DNA from: Rhytidiadelphus loreus
Lineage: Eukaryota > Streptophyta > Bryopsida > Hypnales > Hylocomiaceae
NCBI GenBank assembly: GCA_947034895.1
Contig: OX344764.1
Span: forward strand, 36,582,935 to 36,646,934
Direction: 5' to 3'
Length of the DNA: 64,000 bases
The notes under the pieces are model-generated. The model saw nothing but the letters and a program-made list of their open reading frames with translations. It had not been told where the DNA came from and searched no databases. Made by a program: the position numbers and the translations under genes. Shown here piece after piece: positions 48,266 through 59,300 of this stretch. How positions within the stretch are numbered: position 1 is the stretch's first letter; each line of letters starts with the position of its first letter.

Positions 48266-49868
48266 TTTTTTCGTATATAGTAGTTACTACAGAAGCGCAG
48301 CTGCGTATAAAAACGGAGTCGTTCTAATACTGAAGAAGATGCTGCGGTATAATTCCAGAAGCATTACAAGTTAATACCAGTGGTACAATTTGCTGCAGTG
48401 TGGAAGAGAGAATGATCTTGGATTGTGGAAGGTTTGAGGAAAATTGTCTGTACATGAAGATTGCGGGAACGGTGAATATTACTGTGCACCGGTGCTGAAT
48501 TTTCTTTAGATTGTGTAGAAGAGATGTTCATAGGTGCCATTTTTGTTTGGCTATGAAACGAGATTTCGCTACTTTCATTGCCTTGTATCCAGAACTCGGA
48601 CGACGACTTCCAAGCAATTCGTCAACGTATGTGCTTTTAATCACAGTTTTTAGAATTGATCGAAGAGAGCCTCAAGTAAACCACTGTAGATGGTTTCCCC
48701 GCAACGATGACTGAAGCCAGAATATTTAATTAACGAGATTACGGCAGCGGAAAATTATCGTTCTTACAAAAAGAATTGCACCTCGGGTTTGTATCATCTA
48801 TCTTCGAAATATTCTCTTTTTTACAAGTAAAATTGCATTGAACGGATCAGTCCAGGGCTGCTTCATCTCTGAAAAAAAATCTGTTGCAGTGGCATTTGTA
48901 TGAATCCCACTGATCTCCTTCAGCGGGAATCCATGCCTGAATCTTTGAAAGAGTCGGGAACTCCACATCAGGGATAAGAGTCAAGCGTGTGAATCAATCC
49001 TCCTTGCCTCGGGTAGTTATAAGGTTTTAACCTTAAGGCAAATTGGCGGATTTGCGTTTTGCTTGTCTTCTTCACGATCGACACCAAGGTGTGTGGTGAT
49101 CAGAGCTCCTCGGGCATCGTATGAAATTGCATAGTCGGAGCGCTTCTTGTCTGTATTCGAAAATGACAGGATTACTTGTCAGTTCTGTCCGTCTATTGCA
49201 TCATCATGTACGAATTGAGAATCTCGATGAGATTTGCGATTAATTGTGGTATTTCAACGACTTATAAATGCTTAATTTTTCACTTCGCCTTGTCATGACT
49301 GTGTCGCCAACGAGTTTTGAATAGGGGAGGAGCCTACAATTTGCCTGTCTGTAGCGTGACTAGAAATTGGTACATGCTTTTCACTAGTTTTGAAATCTTT
49401 CAACACGAGGAAATTCCCCACATGACGCTTGCAGATCGGCAGACTTTGCGGAGAAGGTTTTGTGGTACTATGTCGGAGGGTGGAATTTTAGGGTTTGAAG
49501 ACGCAGAGAGCTCCTTCGTCCTGTGCTAGTGTGTTCACCGCGTTCTTAATTGCAGCTTTGCCTTCCGAGTCCGTTGTCCTTAGTTCTCAGAGGCAGCGTT
49601 TCGATCTGTTATGTGCGCAGGCGCCATTTCTCATCGAATTGTTCGGATGAGATTGCGGGAGTTATTTGCACTCCTTTCCAAGGCGTTCGATTCTCTCTTT
49701 CGCTCAAAATTGGTCATACCGACATCCTTTAGTCTTGAGTTGTAGTTTAAGTAGCGACTTGAGATTTGGTCCGAAGGGTTTGCATGTACCGAGGTTTCCA
49801 ATGTGCCTAGGTCGGGAAGGATTACAGATTGATATTGGAGAGAAGCACTGACAAGCTGGTGGAAGAGC
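48266..49868. other. Spacer and likely DCAF8 5' leader
   Basis: This contains the 3' UTR of the small nucleolar-type gene and the promoter and leader of the WD40 gene. Short frames at 48511-48714 and 49317-49732 show no domains and are not called. A TGA at 49830 closes the WD40 frame upstream of its first ATG. Confidence 0.4.
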
Positions 49869-52800
49869 ATGCGCATAATCGAGGGACATAATTCACTGAC
49901 AATGCATCGTAGGTCGGAATTGCACAAGTCTGGCATCGGCGAACATTGGCGTCGCCAGATTGGAGATGTGCATCCTTCTGCCTTTGCTCGGCAAATCGGA
50001 GGCTGTGAGGTTTGATATTTCTTGCTGTGCCCATGTAATCTGTCTGCTACTGTCGTCTGGAGAGTTTTTCATATTTCTGTTTGGTGTGTCTGTTTTGCCC
50101 TAAAAAAACTTTCTTGGAATGAGGGCCCGTTTGTGATTCTTTCGTTGAGTGCGTCAGTTGCAGGTCAATGCTGTTACAGTGACTTCGGATATTTTAGAAA
50201 CGCACTAGCTTGTAGTTTTCGTGAATGAAATGCTTGTCATGCTTGACTTGAAGAGCTCGTAATCTTCGTTTGTGACTTACGCTTTAAGCTTTGGCTTGCA
50301 GGATTTGGTCCGCCGTCTTGTTAAGTATGCGGAATTGGATGGGCATAGAGGATGTGTAAATACAGTATCGTTCAATCCAAGTGGTGAGCTTCTAGTGTCC
50401 GGTTCAGATGATCAGAATATAAAAGTGTGGAATTGGGCCAGCAATGAGGAGGACCTGACCTATGATTCTGGTCATCAAGGCAATGTGTTCCAGGCTCGAG
50501 TGATGCCCTATTCTGATGACCGCGTCATTGTGAGCTGTGCAGCTGATGGCCAGGTCTGCTGAACGTTACTCTGCTGTATGTTATGGAACATGACGCTCCT
50601 ATACTTTGGGATTGGTGTTAATAAATTGTGAAGATTTGAGTCGTGCAGTAGACTTGATCAGCACTCTACCTAGTTTTGCTAGCTTATGTGGGCAGTAAGA
50701 GTCGTGACCTGGAGCTTGTTTTTAATTGTCATTGATTGTACTACGGCTTGGACATCTGAAGTTCTTGGTTTCTCTCCTTTTTTTCTTTTCTGGATCCAGC
50801 CTTTGGGATGTGTATGTTCAATGGTTTCGCCGCACAGATGCTGAATTTGCCGTGCGTTCTTGGGATAGGTGAGGTCTGGAACGATTCTGCAAGATGGATC
50901 GGTGAGTACGAAGAAGCTTGCAAATCACAGGGGCCGTGCTCACAAACTCGCTCTTGAATCCGGCAGCAGTCGTATCTTTTACAGTTGTGGAGAAGATGGC
51001 GTGGTCCAACATGTACGTGTGGCTTTCTTCCAGCTTACTTTATTTTGCAATTTCTGGTTTGCTTTTAGTTACAATATATTTCGGTCGTCAGTAACCCATG
51101 CACATCCACTGGACGATTACCTAAAAACGCGAGTGCTTTCCTGTAGGTTTGAATACCAGCTTTATTTGCTCAGTATTGACGATTTTTGTGAAAGCTGACC
51201 AGAGGAATCTATACAATACTGAGTGTCACTTCTTTTGTGGAAATCATGTGACAAAAAATTGCTTAAATCAGGTTAGGAGGCCTTATTCTAGTATTTAGAG
51301 TTGTTAAATTTCTTAACTGAGTAAATGACAACTGGTTCTTTTTCGTTTGTTGCTGTTTTCAGTTTGACTTGCGAGAGGAGAGGAGTACGAAGCTTCTGAC
51401 TTGTCATCGATTTCGAACCCTCAGCGGTAGACCCAGGCGATTCAGAAAAGTGAAGCTAAATGCCATTGTCATGAACCCCATAAACTTGAACTACTTTGCA
51501 GTAGGGGGTTCTGATCAATATGCACGCGTTTATGACATTCGGCGGGTAAAGACTGATGGATCCGGAATGGAAGACCAACCTGTTGAATGTTATGCCCCAA
51601 AACACTTGCAAGAAACAGGTATATCTCTTTTCTCAAGCATAGAACTTGTGAACATGTAATGCCCTCACTATAATCTGGTAGTCCGAAAAACTAATACATG
51701 CCTTAAACGTTCTGCACACAATTTAATTGCTCATCTAGGTTTAAGTGGCTTAAGTACGTTCTCTCTGCCCTGCTTCAATGAAAACAATTGTATTAGTTTC
51801 TCTTCTTGGGATTCATGTTATCATTCTTAGGATTTTGCTAGTTACTGGTCGCTGCAGTTATCAGTATCTAGAAAAATTCAGTGTACTTTTATTAACCACT
51901 AAAAGACCAAGATACCCAAATTGAGCCTCATGTTCTTTTAGTGGTTTTGAGTACATTATTCGGGAGCTTTGTTTCGTCCATGTTTCTTTAAGTTTTCGAC
52001 CAATTGTTGCGATGTTCTTTACTGATGCTGGTGATATAAATATGTCCCCATTTGAGTTTTCAAAATTTGATCAATCGAATTGGTCATTCTATGACCATCA
52101 ATCCTTGGTCCTTTCGGGTGAATAGCCACTGAACAATTGCCTACCCAGCGTGTACTGATATGTCATTTCCGAAATGACGGGTGGATTTGCAGGTCATGGA
52201 GAACACATAACATGTGTTGCGTACTCGCACCAAGGGGAGCTTCTTGCTTCCTACAATGACGAACTCATTTACCTATTTGATAAATCCATGAGCTTGGGTT
52301 CAAGTCCGCCCCTAAATGCGGAAGAGAACGACTCGAAGGAAGAGGGGAATGAACAAGAGAAAGACGCAGAAGCTCCCCGCCAAGAGGCTTCGGAACCGCA
52401 AGTATACGAGGGGCACCGAAATCGCGAAACTGTGAAGGGTGTCAACTTTTTCGGCCCAAATTCGGAATATGTAATCAGTGGATCAGACTGTGGCCGAATC
52501 TTTATTTGGAAGAAGAAGGGGGGAAATCTTGTTGCCATGATTAGGGGAGATGATTCCGTAGTGAATTGTCTAGAAGCCCATCCGCATGCCACGATTCTGG
52601 CTACCAGTGGTCTTGATGATACCATCAAAGTCTGGGCCCCAGTGTCACCCCATCTTCTGGATCTTCCATCGGATGCTGAAAGAGTACGTCTCTTCCTGTC
52701 ATTGACTTTGATTTTTGAGATGTTCGTAGTTGAGATTTTCTTTCGAACCTGCGGTCACCGCCAAGTTCTTAACCATTAAACGTCACAGCCAGCCCGTCGG

Positions 52801-53593
52801 GCTGGTTTTTCAGTGTGTTTTCAAAAGCTGTGACGTTTAAGTGGTGATTGATCCCCCTATTGCATTCATGAAGTTGTCAATGTTAAGTTATTGTTGATCT
52901 AATAGAATGTTATATCAACATTACGATAATGTTGAATCATTGTCACGTTAATGTAACATCACACTTTGATGTAAATTGGCAAATATTAAGCCAACATTAA
53001 CGTGACAATAATTTAACATTAACGGGAATCCTTTTGAGGAAAGAATCTGTGAACTTCCTTCGTCCACTTTTTTTCACTTTGTGATCAACTCATGTAATGT
53101 TGTTCACTGGGTCCTCGTGATAAAAATTTGGCCGATCTGATTTACGTTTTTTACATTGCTATCAATAAAGTGGTCACTTTCGAATCTTGAATCCTTGGTC
53201 GATCGTTTGGGGTTCAACATTTAGAGCTTTGCCAGTCTAATGGAGGAGTCATTAGTGATGGGGATCACTTGTGAACTTTTTTTGTAAGTGGTTTCTCCTT
53301 GTGAGTGACGTGGTTGTTGAATGACTGTGGTGCAGGTCATGAGGATCAACAAGCGAAGGCGAGAGGGTCACGCATTTAATATCGCACACACTCCAAACCT
53401 TGTGCGAACCTTGTTGCTGTCACGGGACTGGCAGGTTCCAACCGACGATGAGGGTGGCACTTACACCCGCGTTTCGTTCGAGGGTGCATCCTTTGAAGGG
53501 GACGAGGAGGCTGCATCGAATGAAGGAAGTGAGGAGGAGGACTCTTCTGAAGACGGAGCCATCGGAAACCCACGTGAATGCCTTATCAGCTGA
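49869..53593 (+). CDS. DCAF8: DCAF8-type WD40 protein, substrate receptor of CUL4-DDB1
   Basis: A beta-propeller protein that docks on DDB1 and presents substrates to the CUL4 ubiquitin ligase. Six exons: 49869-50009, 50302-50553, 50869-51012, 51363-51618, 52193-52683 and 53336-53593; 513 residues. The start is the first ATG after an in-frame TGA; an ATG at 49902 is also possible. WD repeats include [19 protein letters not shown] (about 59 on), [63 protein letters not shown] and [20 protein letters not shown]. Two DDB1-binding-type boxes end in FDLR (180-183) and YDIR (236-239). An acidic insert ([17 protein letters not shown]) precedes [19 protein letters not shown], and the tail is acidic, ending ECLIS, close to the plant family. 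Introns 4 and 5 contain small inverted-repeat elements. Confidence 0.95.
51892..52122. mobile_element. TTAA-type element F in DCAF8 intron 4 (degenerate)
   Basis: TTAA at 51892-51895 then CCACTAAAAGACCAAGATAC; the far end on the minus strand reads CCCGAAAGGACCAAGGATTG with TTCA where TTAA is expected. The shared core AAA(A/G)GACCAAG matches element B. Probably an old copy. Confidence 0.45.
52769..52848. mobile_element. Short TTAA-type hairpin G in DCAF8 intron 5
   Basis: TTAA at 52769-52772 then CCATTAAACGTCACAGC; the opposite strand from 52844 reads CCACTTAAACGTCACAGC. The 16-base arm around TTAAACGTCACAGC is perfect. An inner GCCAGCCCGTCGGGCTGG hairpin lies between. The right TTAA is not preserved. 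Confidence 0.5.
52931..53017. repeat. Foldback repeat in DCAF8 intron 5
   Basis: Arms 52931-52954 and 52994-53017 are inverted copies with two mismatches over 24 bases, around ATTGTCACGTTAATGT, with a 39-base loop. A MITE-like hairpin distinct from element G. Confidence 0.75.
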
Positions 53594-54369
53594 ATGCATT
53601 CTAGAGACGATAACTGTGTTTCATTTCCATGAAGAATGCATTTGTTAGAAAGAGAAAATACCATCGTTGTTTAACCCACTTTTGTAGATAGTTGTTATAT
53701 CAGCTTTAAGCTGTGTACAGAGGCAAGTACTTTAAAGTGTTGGAGTGATCCATAGACATACAATAGAGATTAGGGTCTGTCGGTGCGGAGATTTACTGTT
53801 TGAGAATGGTGACGCTTTCGATTAAAGTTCTACTTCAAAATCAAACTTCAAAATCAACATAGCCGATTCTCATCTCACTTTAAAATTCTCAGTTGCCGAA
53901 ACTGTGCAACAATCGAATCTAGGCACAATGAGAAGGAGATGAACACTTGACTGTGAGAATTGAGATGTGGAAAAAATTGCAACCACTGGGAAGAATGCCT
54001 CCAAAAACTATAGCTTCAAACCACGTTCTCAAAACACTCTCTCAAATCACCTTCTACAACACTTGCTTCTCAACTAATGTCACCCCAAAGTGCAAACTAT
54101 TCAAACAACTGAAAATACTCCCACCAAGCATTACAAAGTTGAAATGAAACAAAAAAGAAATGTTCAAATCCATATCTTCAAAAACACTCACACATGGCAC
54201 ACTTTGAAAATTAAGCTTCAAACCAAAAACATTGTCTCAATACCCAATTTTGAGAGCCTTGGAGCAAATGAATAGACAGCTAAACAAAAAATATTTGTTT
54301 GAACATATTAACATCTCCAACCAAAGCTTTGTAACTTGCATATGCTTATAAAGCCACAATGCATTGGGC
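53594..54369. other. DCAF8 3' region and spacer
   Basis: 3' UTR of DCAF8, followed by A-rich spacer. The frames at 53947-54275 are lysine/threonine-rich chance frames. Nothing else is recognised. Confidence 0.35.
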
Positions 54370-54600
54370 ACAGGTCCTCTAAAAGCAACCTTTCTCTAAA
54401 AAAGCAACCACTAGTACAGAGGTACATTTTGATTTCTTCAATGTACACTACAGAGGGGTCGCTTTTAGTGATCACTACATTTCAACTTCAAAAGTTTTTA
54501 ACTAATTCCCTGAAGGTCCAAAACTTATGAAAAGACAATTGAGTTAGATGTTAATTCCATTTTTCTTCCTACAAAATCTATTGGAAATTTTGTTCAAGTA
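54370..54600 (+). repeat. Diverged third copy of the 8953/10628 foldback MITE
   Basis: It contains ACAGGTCC, a hairpin with GTACATTTTG and CAATGTACAC, then ACATTTCAACTTCAAAAG, ACTAATTCCCTGAAGGTCC and GAGTTAGATGTTAATTCCA, in the same order as the two better copies. The ends are degraded. Confidence 0.55.
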
Positions 54601-54932
54601 AATGACCATTTCTTCAGAATCATTCAAAGTTTGTGTTTGCAAAATTCTAGTACTTCAAAATTGTTTTGTCCTCTTGGTTGTTAGTCCTTGCAATCCATGT
54701 CTGGTTATTTCACCTCAACTTCCCTAGTGAAATCATTCTCACTCATGCTATCCATACCTTAAGTTAGGTTGTTTGTTTGTTTGTTTATTATGGTGAGATC
54801 TCCTAAACCATATGTCATCCAATCACATATTTGGTACCATTGGAAAATCCTCGGCAAGGAGATGCAAGGACTTTATTTTGTGGTGTTCTAACTCATGGAA
54901 GAAAAGATATTGAATATCAAAGTTTTTATGAA

Positions 54933-55540
54933 TTACCCCCTAAAGGACTAGACACCATTTTTTGGCAACATAGCAATTTTGAGCAGCTCACTACAAATGG
55001 AATTTATATGTTTTTTCTTTGAAAATTTCACACAATGTGTGCCCAAGGAGTAGCTTTAAGGCCCAATAATTTTCATAATTTTTTGACTACATGGTTAAAA
55101 AGATATTGCATGATATGTAATTTTCAACAACCGGCAGGCAATGTGGGCAACCCAAAAAACTTCTTTAAAAATCACTTTAAAAAAAAAAAAAAAATTGAAA
55201 TTGGTTCTTTAGATTTATATATACGTGGAAAGCTTTTAAACATTTTATTTTGATTAATGAGATGAAAGTTATGAGGAGTTTTAGTTTGCAAGTAGGTATA
55301 GATTCTTTGGATACCATCAAACGTTATAATCTTTGAATCCGTGCAATCAAAGTTTTTGAATTTTTTTGCACACATTCATGTAGTAGTCTAGTACAAAATA
55401 CAAATTTGCATGGTTAAATTTCATAAAAAAGACTTTTATTTCATTTTTTTCTCAAGGCCCTGTGAATTATTATTTTATTTATTTATTTTTTTCTCAATTT
55501 CTGCACCAAAATGTGCCCCAAGGCCTTTATTAGGAATTAA
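54933..55540. mobile_element. TTAA-type element I (one end mutated)
   Basis: TTAC (expected TTAA) at 54933-54936 then CCCCTAAAGGACTAG, close to element B's end. The other end on the minus strand from TTAA at 55537-55540 reads TTCCTAATAAAGGCCTTGGGG. AT-rich inside, no coding frame. Upstream 54747-54930 shares word order with 39240-39440. Confidence 0.45.
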
Positions 55541-56395
55541 GATAATTTTGTCCACTGCTTTCTCTTCAAAAGGCTAATCAACTCTTGATAACAGAAGCTC
55601 TGTGGAGGATGAGCTTCGCCGACGTCGCGGCGGGCCCGCGACACCTGAAGATATCGCAAAAACAGTTTAGGGCAATGGCAGCGAATATGTGGAGGAAATC
55701 CTCTTCTCCCCCTTGACAGCGGCGCCCAATCTCGGCCACAAATTCCAAATCACGTTGAGGCCCAGATTCTGCAATTCTGTGGACACGGCAATTGGTTTCT
55801 TCGGAAACAATTGCATTGCGGACGTGTCCTTCGGAGCTTTCGCGGTGCTGCATTGCCACGAAAATCCCTTTTTGCAATTCGGGCGGTTGGGATGGTGGAA
55901 CAAACTGCAGAGGTTTGATTTTGCGAACGTTGCGAAGTTTGGATGGAGATTGAGTCGGAGCAATTGTTGATTTTCGCGCCCAATTGATCAGGTACCGAGA
56001 CTCAATTGAAGGCCAATTATCGATAGAAGAATCGTCGTTACCAGATTCGAAGCTTTGCAGTGTTCAATGTGTGACAATGCTGCACGTTACGGTTCCATTT
56101 TGCAATTGAGTGATGAGATTTTTTTATTTTTTGGTGGAGGTTGTAGACAGGGGGGTAGGGTTTTAGGGTTTCTGTTTTTAGCTCGTGAATGAGTGATGGG
56201 TTTATGATAGTGTGGTGGAGTGTGGAGGGCACGAGGTTAGGGTTTTAGGTTTTTTCTGATGAAGTTTGGAACTCTGCCTTCTGTTGATGCAGCTGGAGAA
56301 TTTTGAAGTTGGTGGTGGGATTATCATGCGTTGCGAAGGAGTACTGGCTTGAATATATCCGGCTTTTGCTGGTGCTTTGGTCTCGCTCTTCCATC
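55541..56395 (+). promoter_or_regulatory. 5' region of the alanyl-tRNA synthetase gene, with a short upstream frame
   Basis: GC-rich compared with the repeat DNA before it. A 35-codon frame at 55609-55716 starts MSFADVAAGPRHLKISQKQF; it could be an upstream open frame or a first exon of something else, since a plausible protein continuation is not visible. MSF at the start slightly recalls plant vacuolar syntaxins, but the match ends there. Antisense frames across 55578-55983 show no domain. Confidence 0.4.
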
Positions 56396-59300
56396 ATGGC
56401 GAAGGGCGTGCAGGCCACGCATGCGCTCGCTCTGCCTGCTTTACTCCAGGTTCGCTTACTGTCAATAACTTCGAATTCTCTCAATCATGTACATTTTAAT
56501 TTATTCTATGGATTTTCCCTTGCTCTTTGGGAATTTGCTCATTCCTAGAGTTTGCAGGGAGCATTGACGAAATCCGGGAGCCGAGTGAGCGCATACCGCC
56601 CTGTAGTTCGCCACTATTATGTTGCACAGTGTAACAGCGCAAACGTGCACCACATTTCAGGTACTTCATGATAGTTTGATTGGAATTCGAGTAACCCGTC
56701 TAATAAAAGTTGAAATTTCGAATATTAGCTGATCAACCAATATCTAAGAAGTGAATGATGCATTGAAGCATTTTTCATTTGTAAGTACAATTTACGTCAC
56801 GTTGTGCATTTTAACGTATGTCGAAATCTGGAAGATTTATAGAACTGAAGAGTGATCGTTGAGTACGGGAGCCAAATCTTGTGGGATCAAATTTTTATCA
56901 CTATCTATGAAATTGTTTTACAATTTCAACATGGGAGGTTTTAGACCACTATAAGTGTCAGTGTTCAGCCCCATTTTCATCCAAAAAATCAATGGTAGAC
57001 TTTAGCAAGCTATGCTTACGACACTTGCTAATTGGTCTTATCAAGTGTTTGAATAGATGAGTTGTTGGGAACAGGGGTCAGCATAAGAGACGGTATGGGT
57101 CCATAATGGTTTTAGTATCCTCTACCTTAGTACCATGTCTGGGTTTTCATGCAGGAAATGTAGCGAATTTGGGGTATTTTCGAGGAAGCACGTTGTTCCT
57201 TTCTTCGAAGAAATTTGTTGTAGCGCATGGTCGTGGTTCGGTCAGCACGCCGTGGATGATGCCTGCAACTTGCAGCATCTCAGGTAAACCTCACTTCTGG
57301 TGACTAAGCTAGTCCCACTTTATTCCCTAAAGTCCGGCTTCATCACTGTTGTGGACAGAAGAATTTCGACACCCTAAAATTGATGATTTTTTTAATATAA
57401 TTTTAATTTTTAATGTTAAGAACTTGTTATAGGTTAACCATACAGTATAGTATTATAGGTTAAGATTATTATATGATTTGTCTACTATGAGAATCTCAAC
57501 TCCTTGTTTACCAAGGACTGCGAACTTGTCAACCAAGTCTTAGCTTATAGGACCTTGTATCTCCTTGTTTATCAAGGAAGGATTCCGAACTTGTCGATGA
57601 AGACTTGGCTTGTAAGACCCTGTCGGTATTGCCTTGTTTATATATGGAGGAATATGAATTTTTCATTCAAGATTTCAGCTTATTGAATAGGTAACAGTTT
57701 CATGAGATTCATGAGACAATTACAGGTTGTAGTTCGTGAGGCAGACGCAGTTCTTATATTTTATTCTCACCACTTACTGTCCACATCTCTATAGTATTTC
57801 AACTTATTGCTATTGTGTAATGTTGCACAGCTCTTACTGAAGAAGGGGCGATGACGACACTAAAATCCGTCGATCCTGAGATTAGAGGCGATGCCATTCG
57901 GAAGCGGTTTCTTGATTTCTATGCTGCCAGAGGGCACAAGGCTCTGCCAAGTTCATCTCTAGTCCCTGATGACCCCACAGTGCTGCTGACCATTGCGGGA
58001 ATGCTTCAGTTTAAGCCCATTTTCTTGGGTCAGGTACCGCGGTCATACCCTTGTGTGACCACCACCCAAAAGGTTGTCCGAACCAATGACATTGAAAATG
58101 TGGGTCGCACTGCACGCCATCATACTTTCTTTGAAATGCTGGGCAACTTCAGCTTTGGGGATTACTTCAAGCGCCAAGCTATTGCCTGGGCATGGGAGTT
58201 AGCCACTCAAGAGTAAGTTATCTCTTATCCAAAGTCTGTTATTCCACTCAATAGTTCTCAGGAGTATTAGTGGGTTTGGAGCACTTCCTGGGTGGCAGAA
58301 TGAGTATGACTATGACAAAATGGTTACATTGCTGAGTTTCATCCTCTTTTTCATCGTCAAACATACGTATCTCATGTTGTGTGTAATATTCACGTTAGGT
58401 TTGATGAAAGATTTGGGGTTTGTATAGGTGCACTTAGTCTAATATGCTACAAAATATGTCATTGAATCATCAAGTACTCTTATTTTTAGGGCAACCGATA
58501 GGAATTTCAAGAACAAAAAATGGGTGTGAAATTGGTTCTTATCTTCCGATCTCCATATCTCTTGATGTGCACCTCCAACACTCGGTCTGATTGAAAATTT
58601 GAATTGTACGGTGCAATTAGTCTAGTGGGTGGGGTGTAGTTGAATCATCGTTTAATCACCAGTTACACTCATTTATTGGAGGTCATATTGAAACGCAAGG
58701 TGAAAAGTGGTCTCGAGAACCATCAATTCTTCCATTGTCTGGCAAATTCAAATTGTCGTTTATGAGATTAAAAATGAAAACATTGGTAGAAATTAAAATA
58801 TGTGCAGTTTCTTGCTTTTTAATCTTAAGTTTGAACACGTATGACTCGTGCTCTATGCTTTTGTATAATACCTGAGATTTAAACTACAGTATGCTCTTCA
58901 AGAAGACCCTATAGCCTCATTTTTTTCCCCTTACGGCTAAAAGCAGTACTTGCCTTTCTGCTGGACAGGTTCAAGCTCCCGCTGGAGAGTGTCTGGGTTA
59001 GTGTTTTTGAGGATGATGATGAGGCTTTTGCGATATGGCGAGATGAGGTATCATGCCCTAGAATTTTCTTTGTGTCTATTTCTACTATTTCAAAGCATGT
59101 TCTGGTAAAGCCAGATGTCATCCAACAAAACTCAAGAGAAACTGTTGAAGATCTCTGTACTTATTGTATAATGCTGAGGTCAGTAGGAAACTTGATTGCC
59201 AAAACTCTTAACTCTGTTGGATGATTTGCAATGTAAAGGTGGGAGTTCCTGTGGAAAGGATAAAGCGAATGGGAGCTGAAGACAATTTTTGGTCAAGTGG

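Noticed and set aside
55578..55983. Overlapping minus-strand frames upstream of the alanyl-tRNA synthetase gene
   Set aside because: Three frames open at once in GC-rich leader DNA, which is usual by chance; none has recognisable motifs.
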